13,825 nt of DNA from Thermoleophilia bacterium (GCA_013362295.1 JABFWJ010000469.1:1-13825), one strand, 5' to 3'; shown: positions 1 to 6,758, numbered from the stretch's first letter. Translations and numbers: made by a program. The notes: a model not told the origin generated them from the sequence alone.

Positions 1-24
1 CGGCTGCGCCGAATCAGGTTCGGT
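1..24 (+). repeat. Interspersed hairpin element, copy A, cut by window edge
   Basis: Bases 1-21 are the end of the left arm (CGGC), the loop TGC and the full right arm GCCGAATCAGGTTC of the element seen complete at 3271-3301, in the same orientation. The first ten bases of the left arm would lie before position 1. It sits just downstream of the dnaE2 stop (35-37). In minus-strand RNA the stem would carry A-C mismatches in place of G-U pairs, so it is not well oriented as a dnaE2 terminator. What lies beyond the edge cannot be seen. Confidence 0.7.
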
Positions 25-34
25 GTTCGCGAGG

Positions 35-3000
35 TCAGCGGCGGCCGAAGTGGTGCGCGCGCGGGAGGTCGCGGACGACCTCGGCTTCGTTTGCGGCTCG
101 ACGCGCAAGCGGACCGAGTGAGGCGAGGCTCGTGACGACCACGTTGATGTTCCGGTCGTGGCGCTCGAGCTTGCCGCGCGCGAGGATCAGCGGCTCGCCG
201 CGCACGATCGCGCGGTGCTCCTCGTAGACGCGCGACGGGACGATCAGGTTCGACTGGCCGAACTCGTCCTCGAGGAGCATGAAGACGATGCCGTTCGCGG
301 TGGCGGGCCGCTGGCGCGCGATCGCCATGCCGGCGACCTGGACCGGCGTGCCGTGCGGCGTCTCCGGCAGGTCCGCGCTCGTCGCCACTCCCGCCGGCAG
401 ATGCGGCCGCAGAAGATGCAAGGGATGGACCCCGACCGAGAGCGACGTGTGCCTGTAGTCGGCGAGCATCCGCTCCCACGGCGTCTGCTCGGGCAGCTCG
501 GGGATCTCGGCGGTCGGCTCGAGCGGCAGCGCGAGCTGGCGGTTGCCGCCGGGCACCGTCTCCCCGCGCGCGGTGACGCCGAGCCGCCAGAGCAGCTCCC
601 TCCGCGGCCCCCACTCGTCACAGGCGCCTGCCGCGACGAGCGCCTCGAGCACGTCCTGCTTCACCGGCGCGCGTCGCGCGAGATCGCCGAGGTCGGTGAA
701 CGGCTGCTGCGCGACGATCGCCTGCGCATCTTCCTCCCCGACCGACTGCACGTACGCGAGGCCGACCCGGACCGCGGTCAGATCCTCGATACCGCACTGC
801 GCATCCGAGCGGTTGATGTGAGGCGCTAACACAGCCACCCCGCGCCGCTGCGCATCGCGCACGAGCGACGACGGCGGATAGAAGCCCATCGGCTGCGCGT
901 TCATCAGCGCACACAGGAACTCGCCCGGGTAGTACCGCCGCAGCCACGCGGACTGGTATGCGAGCAGCGCGAACGCGGCTGCATGCGACTTCGGGAACCC
1001 GAAACCTGCGAAGCCGCAGAGCTTGTCGTAGATCTGATGCGCCGTCTCCTCGTCGATTCCGTTCTCCAGGGCTCCCGCGACGAAGCGCGGGCGCCAGGCC
1101 TCGATCGCCTCCTCGCTCCGCTTGCGGCTCATCGCCCGGCGCAACCCTTCCGCCTCGCCGATCGAGAATCCGGCCGCGGCCATCGCGACGTCGAGCACTT
1201 GATCCTGGAAGACGACGACGCCGAGCGTGTCGCGGAGCGGTTCGCGCAGCGACTCGTGCTCGACCGGCGGCTCGAAGGCCGGATCGTCGCGCTTTGCATG
1301 GCGGTGCTTGACGTACGGGTGCACCGCCTTACCCTGGATCGGTCCCGGCCGCACGAGCGCGACCTGCACCGTCAGGTCTTCGAGGTTCTCGGGACGCGTC
1401 TGGAGCAGGCTCTGCATCTGCGCACGGCTCTCGATCTGGAAGACGCCGACGGTGTCGGCCGCTTGGATCTCCTCGTAGACGCCCTGGTCGTGCAGCGGAA
1501 CCCGCGACAGGTCGATCGTCTTGCCGCGCAGGCGCGCGATGCGGTCGACGGCATCCTCGATCGCCGACAGCATCCCGAGCCCGAGCAGGTCGATCTTCAG
1601 GAACCCGGCGTCGCCGCAGCTGTCCTTGTCCCACTGGCAGATCTGCCGCCCGGCCATCGCGGCCGGCTGGACAGGCACGAGATCGATCAACGGCCGCGTC
1701 GAGATCACCATCCCGCCGGGGTGCTGGCTGATGTGGCGCGGCAGGCCGGCGATCTCCCGTGTCAGCTCACGGAAGGCGTCCCAGCGCGGTCCGGTGTGCG
1801 TACCCGGCATGCCGTCGACCTCCTCGGAGATCCGCGTCGCGTCCCAGCCGTCGGTGACTCGTGCAAGCCGCTCGAGCTCGGCGAAGGGAAGACCGAGCGC
1901 CTTGCCGACGTCGCGGATCGCGCCGCGGCTTCGGTACGTCGCGAAGCTCGCGACGAGTGCGGCGCGCTCGCGCCCGTAGCGCTCCGTGACGCCGACGATC
2001 AGCTTCTCGCGGATGTCGCGCGGGAAGTCGAGGTCGATGTCGGGCACTGCGACCATCTCGTCGTTGATGAACCGGCCGAGCGAGAGCCCGGCCTCGACCG
2101 GGTCGACGTGCGAGAGACCCGTCAGGTAGCAGACGATCGAGCCGACACTCGACCCGCGCCCGCGCCCCGGCGGAAGGGCATGGCGAGGGCTGCCCGGCCC
2201 GCGCACCTCGAGTGCGCACTCGCGCGCGAGCTCGAGCACCTCCCAGTGCAGGAGGAAGAAGCCGGAGAGCCCGAGCCGCGCGATCAGCGCGAGCTCGTCG
2301 TCGAGGCGCTGCCGCGCGAGCTTCTTGTGCCCGTTCGCTTTCGCGTAGCGCTCCGCGAACGCTCTGTCGCAGATCTGCCGCAGCTGCACGTCGGCAGGAT
2401 CGACGCGGTCGGAGAAGTCGGGATAGCGGTAGCCGAGCTCTTGCGTGAGGTCGAAGCCGCAGCGGTCGGCGATCTCGCGCGAGCGCAGCGCCGCGTCACG
2501 CGGGAGGCGCTCGAGCATCTCCGCCGGCGGCAGCAGCACGCTCTCGTGGTTGCCGCGCCGCTCGCGCTCGCAGCCGTCGAGCGACGTACGGTGCTTGATC
2601 GCGACGAGCGCGTCCTGCAGGCGTGCACGGCGGAGGTGGTGCGCGTGCACGTCGCCGGTCGCGACGGTCGGGACGCGAAGCTCCCGCGCGAGCTCCTCGA
2701 GCTGCGCGTTACGGCGCGCATCGCCGCGCTCGTACGGACGCTGCAGCTCGACGTAGAACGCGCCTTCGAACGCACGGGCGAGCCGGCCGGCCGCGTTCGG
2801 GTCGACCGGGCCGAGACCGTGCCGTGCACAGCCGGAGAGCGCCACGAGGCCTTCCGCATGCTGCTCGAGCATGTCGAGCGTCGTCTCGGCGGGAAGCAGG
2901 TCGCGCTCCTTCCCCGGCAGCCGCGTGTCTGCATGCGCGTCGGTGAGGATCCGGCAGAGGTTCGTGTAGCCGCGCTGCGTCTCGCAGAGCAGCGTCACGT

Positions 3001-3229
3001 GCTTGTTGCCGTCGAGCGTCACCTCCGCGCCGGTGATCGGGCGGATGCCGAAATGCTTCGCCGCGTGCGCGAACTCGAGCGAGCCGTAGACGCCGTCGTG
3101 GTCTGTGAGCGCAAACGCGTCGTAGCCGAGCTCGGCCGCGCGGGCGGCGAGCTCCTCCGGCAGCGAGGCGCCGTCGAGGAACGAGTACGCGGAGTGCGCA
3201 TGCAGCTCGACGTAGGGGGCGGCCGGCAT
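35..3229 (-). CDS. dnaE2: Error-prone DNA polymerase III alpha subunit DnaE2 (ImuC)
   Basis: A C-family replicative-type polymerase without proofreading that performs mutagenic translesion synthesis with ImuB during the SOS response. From ATG 3229 it is 1064 aa, the usual DnaE2 size. The order is: PHP domain from residue 6 (YVELHAHSAYSFLDGAS, with metal-type His10 and His12), polymerase core with the catalytic PDIDLDF motif at about 396-402 (Asp397, Asp399), helix-hairpin-helix region, and a C-terminal OB fold (PVQVAGMAIARQ onward). QLALPL at 898-903 resembles a beta-clamp-binding motif. The frame stays open to GTG 3394, which overlaps the upstream stop by 8 nt. I prefer ATG 3229 because the PHP domain begins there and the extra 55 residues are low-complexity and run through a dispersed hairpin repeat. 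Neither start has a good Shine-Dalgarno. It is the last gene of the imuB operon. Confidence 0.95.
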   Translation of the reverse strand: MPAAPYVELHAHSAYSFLDGASLPEELAARAAELGYDAFALTDHDGVYGSLEFAHAAKHFGIRPITGAEVTLDGNKHVTLLCETQRGYTNLCRILTDAHADTRLPGKERDLLPAETTLDMLEQHAEGLVALSGCARHGLGPVDPNAAGRLARAFEGAFYVELQRPYERGDARRNAQLEELARELRVPTVATGDVHAHHLRRARLQDALVAIKHRTSLDGCERERRGNHESVLLPPAEMLERLPRDAALRSREIADRCGFDLTQELGYRYPDFSDRVDPADVQLRQICDRAFAERYAKANGHKKLARQRLDDELALIARLGLSGFFLLHWEVLELARECALEVRGPGSPRHALPPGRGRGSSVGSIVCYLTGLSHVDPVEAGLSLGRFINDEMVAVPDIDLDFPRDIREKLIVGVTERYGRERAALVASFATYRSRGAIRDVGKALGLPFAELERLARVTDGWDATRISEEVDGMPGTHTGPRWDAFRELTREIAGLPRHISQHPGGMVISTRPLIDLVPVQPAAMAGRQICQWDKDSCGDAGFLKIDLLGLGMLSAIEDAVDRIARLRGKTIDLSRVPLHDQGVYEEIQAADTVGVFQIESRAQMQSLLQTRPENLEDLTVQVALVRPGPIQGKAVHPYVKHRHAKRDDPAFEPPVEHESLREPLRDTLGVVVFQDQVLDVAMAAAGFSIGEAEGLRRAMSRKRSEEAIEAWRPRFVAGALENGIDEETAHQIYDKLCGFAGFGFPKSHAAAFALLAYQSAWLRRYYPGEFLCALMNAQPMGFYPPSSLVRDAQRRGVAVLAPHINRSDAQCGIEDLTAVRVGLAYVQSVGEEDAQAIVAQQPFTDLGDLARRAPVKQDVLEALVAAGACDEWGPRRELLWRLGVTARGETVPGGNRQLALPLEPTAEIPELPEQTPWERMLADYRHTSLSVGVHPLHLLRPHLPAGVATSADLPETPHGTPVQVAGMAIARQRPATANGIVFMLLEDEFGQSNLIVPSRVYEEHRAIVRGEPLILARGKLERHDRNINVVVTSLASLGPLARRAANEAEVVRDLPRAHHFGRR

Positions 3230-3267
3230 CGGCTCGGCGGAGCCGGGAGCGGCGGCAGTGCGAAAGG

Positions 3268-3304
3268 CTCGAATCTGGTTCGGCTGCGCCGAATCAGGTT
3301 CGGG
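3268..3304 (+). repeat. Interspersed hairpin element, copy B
   Basis: Left arm GAATCTGGTTCGGC (3271-3284), loop TGC, right arm GCCGAATCAGGTTC (3288-3301). Transcribed from the plus strand, all 14 pairs form with two G-U wobbles, and the stem extends about three more pairs to 3268-3304. Transcribed from the minus strand, the two wobbles become A-C mismatches. It lies in the 157-bp gap between the DUF6504-like gene and the preferred dnaE2 start, inside an operon read from the minus strand. Operon RNA therefore carries the weaker form of the hairpin. Confidence 0.85.
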
Positions 3305-3386
3305 GACGCGGGGGTCGGGCTTGTCGTCGAGACCGCCGCGGGTCGGGTACGTGTCGCGAGAGCCGACGAGCGGGAAGCGGTTACCG

Positions 3387-3662
3387 TCACGCACGCTGCG
3401 TGAACCACGAGCCTGCGTCGTCGTCGCGGTAGACGACGGCGTTCTCCCCTGTCTCGAGGACGACGTCGAAGTAGCGGCGGTGTACCGGCTCCTCCGTCCA
3501 CCACCGGTCGACGACGCGCCACTCCTCGCGCACGATCCCGACGCCCTGCCGGTTGATGCGGCGCGGCGTGCCGTCGGCGTGCGCCTCGACGAGCGCGGGA
3601 CGAGGCGGACTCAGTCGTCGCGCGGTACGAGCAGCGCGCGCGCTTCCGGGATGCGCGACCAC
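3387..3662 (-). CDS. DUF6504-like protein; separately encoded ImuB C-terminal domain
   Basis: A 91-aa protein whose core (residues about 33-91: GTPRRINRQG, EEWRVVDRWW, RRYFDVVLETG, WFTQRA) resembles the tail domain found at the C terminus of many actinobacterial ImuB/Y-family proteins (DUF6504). Its role is unknown; it probably acts with ImuB in the mutasome. It begins at GTG 3662 inside the end of imuB, in another frame, with a 52-nt overlap. GGAGG stands 7 nt upstream, which argues for a genuine re-initiation start rather than a sequencing frameshift. The first 25 residues are Arg/Ala-rich and may be only what the overlap encodes. The stop overlaps the possible upstream dnaE2 GTG by 8 nt. 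The family assignment is from memory of the sequence pattern. Confidence 0.75.
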   Translation of the reverse strand: MVAHPGSARAARTARRLSPPRPALVEAHADGTPRRINRQGVGIVREEWRVVDRWWTEEPVHRRYFDVVLETGENAVVYRDDDAGSWFTQRA

Positions 3663-4807
3663 GGAGCGACCTCCACCACCGTCGAGACCCCGCCCGCGCC
3701 CACGGCGGCTCGCACCTGGCGCAGGCCTTCCCGCAACTGCCCCTTCAGCGCCTCGCCTTCCGCCGCGACCAGCTCGAGCTGCTCACCGGTGTGCTCGGCC
3801 AGCTCCGAGATCTCGAGCCGCAGCTTGAGTGCCGGCGCCGGCAGCTCCAGGAGCTTCGAGCCGAGCGCCGCGCGCAGCCGCGCCGGGTCGGCCGTCGGCT
3901 CTCGCAGCGTCACCGTCCGGCGCCACGAGGCGCCGCCGACGAGCCGCGCCCACACCGCGACCTTCCTCGGCGGCCGCCCCGCGCGCTCCGGCCGTGCGAG
4001 CAGGCGGTCGAGCAGCACCCCGAGCCCGCGCCGGAGCGTCAGCTCGTTGCCGACGGCCTCCGGGAACTCGAGCGTCTCGTGGAGGGCGGCGGCCGGCCGT
4101 CTCGGATGCACCTTCCCGTCCCGCTCTTCTGCGTTGTCACCCCCTGCCAGACTCCAGGCGCGCCGTCCGTCCGGCCCCAACCGTTCGGCGACGGCGCTGC
4201 CCGGTAGCCCGGCAAGCTGTCCGATCGTCCGCACCCCGAGCTCCTCCAGCTCCTCGTAGCGATCCCGCTCGAGCGGCAGGAGCGTCAGCGGGAGCGGCGC
4301 GAGGAAGGAGCGCGCGCGGTCGTCGGAGACGATCAGCGCCTGCCCCGGCCGCGCGACGTTCGCCGCGGCGAGCGCCGCGAACCGCCGCTCGGCCGCTCCC
4401 ACCCGGGGGTCCCACACCGTCCCCACGGCCGCGAGCGCGCGCTTGAGCGCCGGCTCGAGGCCGCCGTAGAGCCGCTCCACGCCCCTCGACTCGAAGAACA
4501 CCGTTCCCGGCTCGGCGGGCTCGACCGCGAACCCCGCGTCCTCGAGCCGGCGCAGGATCTCCTCCCAGGCCTGCTCGGCCGTGGCCGGGTCCTGCTCGAC
4601 GAGCTCCAGCTCGGGGCACGTGGCCAGTGCCTCGCCCAGCCGCATCCCAGGCCGGACGCCCTTCCCCTCCGCGATTCCCGTCACCGAGCCGATCAGCGGC
4701 TCCGTCCCGGGCAGCGGCGCGAGGGCCGCAGCCTTCGCCTGGAGCCGGGGATGAAGGCGCAATGCGGCCCGCAGATCGAAGGCCGGGATGACGACTGCGG
4801 CAATCAC
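3611..4807 (-). CDS. imuB: ImuB-like, catalytically inactive Y-family DNA polymerase
   Basis: A 398-aa Y-family polymerase homologue that bridges the beta clamp and DnaE2 in SOS mutagenesis. The fold can be followed: N-terminal palm (IAAVVIPAFDLRAALR, residues 2-17), fingers, and helix-hairpin-helix LEELGVRTIGQLAGLPG at 187-203, followed by the little-finger region. The catalytic acidic residues of active Y-family enzymes are missing: the first motif reads IPAFDL where hDxDxFF is expected, and the SxDE motif is replaced by FFESRGVERLYGG (104-116). This is the ImuB signature, as opposed to DinB. QLEL near residue 343 is a weak candidate clamp-binding motif. It starts at GTG 4807 with no Shine-Dalgarno, 12 nt after the -10, so the mRNA is nearly leaderless. 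It is first in the operon with the DUF6504-like gene and dnaE2. No ImuA is visible. Confidence 0.88.
   Translation of the reverse strand: MIAAVVIPAFDLRAALRLHPRLQAKAAALAPLPGTEPLIGSVTGIAEGKGVRPGMRLGEALATCPELELVEQDPATAEQAWEEILRRLEDAGFAVEPAEPGTVFFESRGVERLYGGLEPALKRALAAVGTVWDPRVGAAERRFAALAAANVARPGQALIVSDDRARSFLAPLPLTLLPLERDRYEELEELGVRTIGQLAGLPGSAVAERLGPDGRRAWSLAGGDNAEERDGKVHPRRPAAALHETLEFPEAVGNELTLRRGLGVLLDRLLARPERAGRPPRKVAVWARLVGGASWRRTVTLREPTADPARLRAALGSKLLELPAPALKLRLEISELAEHTGEQLELVAAEGEALKGQLREGLRQVRAAVGAGGVSTVVEVAPWSRIPEARALLVPRDD
3670..3674 (-). promoter_or_regulatory. Shine-Dalgarno (GGAGG) within imuB for the DUF6504-like gene
   Basis: The minus strand reads GGAGG followed by 7 nt and then GTG at 3662-3660. 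It is one of only two clear ribosome binding sites in the window. Because it lies in the coding sequence of imuB, it decides the start of the overlapping downstream gene and points to translational coupling. Confidence 0.65.
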
Positions 4808-4808
4808 A

Positions 4809-4822
4809 GGAACGTATGTTCT
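4809..4822. promoter_or_regulatory. LexA operator (SOS box) 1 of imuB
   Basis: GGAACGTATGTTCT on the plus strand (AGAACATACGTTCC on the minus) contains the perfect GAAC-N4-GTTC core of the Bacillus/actinobacterial LexA box (CGAACRNRYGTTYC). It overlaps the downstream half of the -10 and the region of transcription initiation, and ends 1 bp before the imuB start codon, so bound LexA would block initiation. Confidence 0.8.
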
Positions 4823-4847
4823 ATACGAACACCTGTTCCCCTGTCAA
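4820..4847 (-). promoter_or_regulatory. SigA-type promoter of the imuB-dnaE2 operon
   Basis: On the minus strand a perfect -35 TTGACA (4847-4842), a 16-bp spacer and -10 TATAGA (4825-4820). The expected start point near 4812-4813 would leave a 5-6 nt leader before GTG 4807. Such a near-consensus promoter filled by two LexA boxes fits a gene set that is off normally and strongly induced by DNA damage. Confidence 0.75.
4826..4839. promoter_or_regulatory. LexA operator (SOS box) 2 of imuB
   Basis: CGAACACCTGTTCC has a perfect GAAC-N4-GTTC core and outer bases matching the Gram-positive LexA consensus, with one deviation in the central four. It lies entirely in the spacer between -35 and -10 of the imuB promoter. 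Its centre is 17 bp from that of box 1. Two operators on one core promoter suggest tight repression. Confidence 0.72.
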
Positions 4848-4864
4848 GGGGGAAACAAACCGCG

Positions 4865-4870
4865 TACGTT
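4865..4870 (+). promoter_or_regulatory. Possible leaderless -10 for the small membrane protein gene
   Basis: TACGTT fits the TANNNT -10 pattern and ends 7 nt before ATG 4878, the spacing of leaderless actinobacterial transcripts. No good -35 is seen. If real, the LexA boxes 26-56 bp upstream might also affect this divergent gene. Weak evidence, since short hexamers occur by chance. Confidence 0.35.
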
Positions 4871-4877
4871 CCTCCGC

Positions 4878-5015
4878 ATGGCGCTGGCGGTCAGCCCCGG
4901 ACGGGATCCCGACGAGACCCGGCAGGACCGGGTGCTCGCGAACATCGTCACGGCCGCCCTCGTCCTCGTGGCGATCGCCTTCGTCGTCTGGCTCGTCTGG
5001 GTCTACATCCTCTGA
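4878..5015 (+). CDS. Small single-pass membrane protein, function unknown
   Basis: A 45-aa protein: a charged N-terminal segment (residues 1-21, SPGRDPDETRQDR) followed by one long hydrophobic helix from about residue 24 to the end (IVTAALVLVAIAFVVWLVWVYIL). I do not recognise the family. ATG 4878 is chosen because the in-frame upstream ATG at 4788 lies within imuB on the other strand. There is no Shine-Dalgarno, but TANNNT 7 nt before the ATG suggests a leaderless start. It is divergent from imuB across a 70-bp region, and its TGA overlaps the apparent CTG start of the next gene, so the two look coupled. The small size and Arg-free hydrophobic tail argue for a real membrane peptide. Confidence 0.6.
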   Translation: MALAVSPGRDPDETRQDRVLANIVTAALVLVAIAFVVWLVWVYIL

Positions 5016-6355
5016 CCCGGGACGTCGTCGTCGTGGGCGGCGGGATCGCCGGCCTCGCCGCCGCCTGGCACCTGCGCGACCTCGACGTGATCGTGCTGGA
5101 GGCGGCCGACCGCGTCGGAGGGCGCATCCGTTCGGAGGCTCGGGGCGAGGTCTGGCTCAACTTCGGCGCGCACGTCTTCAGCGGTCCCGACTCGGCGACC
5201 GGTCGGCTGATCGCAGCGACGGGCGTCGCGGCGGCTCAGGTCGAGGGCCGCCTCGCCGCAGTCGCCCTCGGCGACCGCGTGGTCGCGAGCGGGATGGTCG
5301 AGACGTACCCGTTCCGGCTGCCGCTGCCGCTCCGCTCGCGGGTGTCGCTCGTCCGGGCCGGAATCGCACTGCGCCTGGCGGTGCGGCGCTACGCGGCGGT
5401 CGCGGCCGAGCGGCCGGGCGAATCCGCGGCAGAGCGCCAGCAGCGCATGCTCGAGTTTCTCGACGACCGCTCGTTCAGCGACTTCATCGGCGCACTCCCC
5501 GCCGACGTCGATGCGATCTTCCGCGCGACGCTCAACCGCTCGTCCGGGGAGCCGGAGGAGCTGGCCGCGGGCTACGGCATCGGGTACTTCCACCTCGTCT
5601 GGAACCGCAGCACGGGGCTCTCACGCAACATCCTCGGTGGGTCGAGCACGTTGATCGACGCGCTCGCGGGGGGCAATGCCGACCGCATCCTGACGGGTGC
5701 CGAAGCGACCGCGGTCGTTCCCACCGAGCAGGACATCGCCGTCCGCTACCGCCGAGACGGTGTCGAGCACGAGGTGAGCGCACGACACGCGATCGTCGCG
5801 ACGCCGTCGTTCGTCGCGCGCGAGATCATCCACGGGCTGCCCGCGGAGACCGCGGACGCGCTCGGGGCGATGCGGTACGGCCCGTACGTGGTCGGCGCGG
5901 TGCTCACCGGCGAGACGCACGCGATGCCGTGGGACGACCTCTACGCCCTCGCGACGCCGCGACGCTCGTTCGGGATGCTGTTCAACACGGCGAACGTGCT
6001 GCGCTCGCGCGCAGGGGCGCGGCAGGGCGGGAGCCTGATGGTGTACGCCGCAGCCGGTCAGGCTCGGACGCTGGACGGTCTCGACGACGACGAGGTGCGC
6101 GAACGGTTTCTCGCCGACCTCTACAGCCTGTATCCGGAGGCCCGACCCGTCGTCTCCGACGTGGTGATCCAGCGCTGGGAGCGCGGGCTGCCGTACGCCG
6201 CGGTGGGGCGCGGACGCCTGCAGGCGGCGCTCACGAGACCGCTCGGGCGGATCCACCTCGCCGGCGACTACCTCGGCACGTGGTACACGGAGACCGCGTG
6301 CCAGACGGCCGAGGCGGCCGCGCGCGCGATCGCACTCGACCGCCGCCAGGGCTGA
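5012..6355 (+). CDS. FAD-dependent amine oxidase / protoporphyrinogen-oxidase-like protein
   Basis: About 447 aa of the flavin-containing amine oxidase superfamily (HemY/MAO-type fold). The N terminus has the dinucleotide-binding motif DVVVVGGGIAGLAAAWHL (4-21), the acidic residue ending the second strand (LEAADRVGGRIRSE, Glu30), and the GGR motif that contacts FAD. The C terminus has the second FAD motif GRIHLAGDYLGTWYTETA (412-429). The substrate cannot be told: protoporphyrinogen, carotenoid or amine oxidation are all possible, and no haem gene is nearby. No ATG, GTG or TTG precedes the Rossmann strand within the plausible range. The frame opens at ATG 4751 deep in antisense imuB, and GTG 5033 would delete the first beta strand. 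CTG 5012, in a CTGA overlap with the upstream stop, is the best start. crcB follows after 28 nt. Confidence 0.85.
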   Translation: MTRDVVVVGGGIAGLAAAWHLRDLDVIVLEAADRVGGRIRSEARGEVWLNFGAHVFSGPDSATGRLIAATGVAAAQVEGRLAAVALGDRVVASGMVETYPFRLPLPLRSRVSLVRAGIALRLAVRRYAAVAAERPGESAAERQQRMLEFLDDRSFSDFIGALPADVDAIFRATLNRSSGEPEELAAGYGIGYFHLVWNRSTGLSRNILGGSSTLIDALAGGNADRILTGAEATAVVPTEQDIAVRYRRDGVEHEVSARHAIVATPSFVAREIIHGLPAETADALGAMRYGPYVVGAVLTGETHAMPWDDLYALATPRRSFGMLFNTANVLRSRAGARQGGSLMVYAAAGQARTLDGLDDDEVRERFLADLYSLYPEARPVVSDVVIQRWERGLPYAAVGRGRLQAALTRPLGRIHLAGDYLGTWYTETACQTAEAAARAIALDRRQG

Positions 6356-6383
6356 CTGCTCCCACGACGAATGAAGTCACGAC

Positions 6384-6758
6384 ATGCCCGTGATCGTCGG
6401 CGTCGCGCTCGGGGGCGCGCTCGGAGCGTCCGCCCGCTACCTCCTCGACCATGCGATCGAGCAGCGCAGCTTTTCGATCTTCCCGTGGGCGACGTTCACG
6501 ATCAACATCACGGGCTGCCTGCTGATCGGCGTGATCACCGAGGCGCTCGTCGACCGCCATCACGTGCCGGCGTGGATCCGCGTCGGGCTCGTGCTCGGCG
6601 TGATCGGCGGCTACACGACGTTCTCGACCTTCGCGGAGGAGGCTCTGACGCTGTTCGACGCGCACGACGTCGCCGTCGCCCTCGCCTACACGCTCGGGAG
6701 CGTCGGTTCGGGCATCGTCGCCGTCTACATCGGCGAGCACATCGGCCGCAGCCTCTAG
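6384..6758 (+). CDS. crcB: Fluoride channel CrcB/Fluc
   Basis: A 124-aa, four-helix protein of the Fluc family, dual-topology dimers that let fluoride leave the cell. Family motifs are present: GGALGASARYLL (10-21), FPWATFTINITGCLLIG (33-49) with the pore Asn41, and GGYTTFSTFAEE (75-86) with Phe80 and Phe83 at the place of the Fluc phenylalanine box and the Na-site TTFST segment. Helices lie at roughly 2-20, 34-55, 64-86 and 95-119. The start ATG 6384 follows the FAD gene by 28 nt with no strong Shine-Dalgarno. No fluoride riboswitch is visible in that gap. The gene may be single or part of a pair elsewhere; a second copy is not in the window. Its TAG stop shares CTAG with the convergent gene. 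Confidence 0.95.
   Translation: MPVIVGVALGGALGASARYLLDHAIEQRSFSIFPWATFTINITGCLLIGVITEALVDRHHVPAWIRVGLVLGVIGGYTTFSTFAEEALTLFDAHDVAVALAYTLGSVGSGIVAVYIGEHIGRSL

Noticed and set aside
3230..3394. 55-residue N-terminal extension of DnaE2 from GTG 3394
   Set aside because: It reads through a dispersed hairpin repeat and low-complexity sequence, and the conserved PHP domain begins just after ATG 3229. Kept as an alternative because the GTG overlaps the upstream stop by 8 nt.
983..3403. 806-codon open frame on the plus strand, opposite dnaE2
   Set aside because: It is the antisense of a clear polymerase gene; the product is Arg/Asp/Val/Leu-rich without family motifs, as expected when GC-rich codons are read backwards.
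3611..4807. Active DinB-type (Pol IV) polymerase
   Set aside because: The catalytic acidic residues of the first motif and the SxDE motif are absent, and the gene sits with dnaE2, so ImuB fits better.
6356..6383. Possible fluoride riboswitch before crcB
   Set aside because: The gap is only 28 bp and shows no aptamer-like sequence; crcB appears to be transcribed with the upstream gene.
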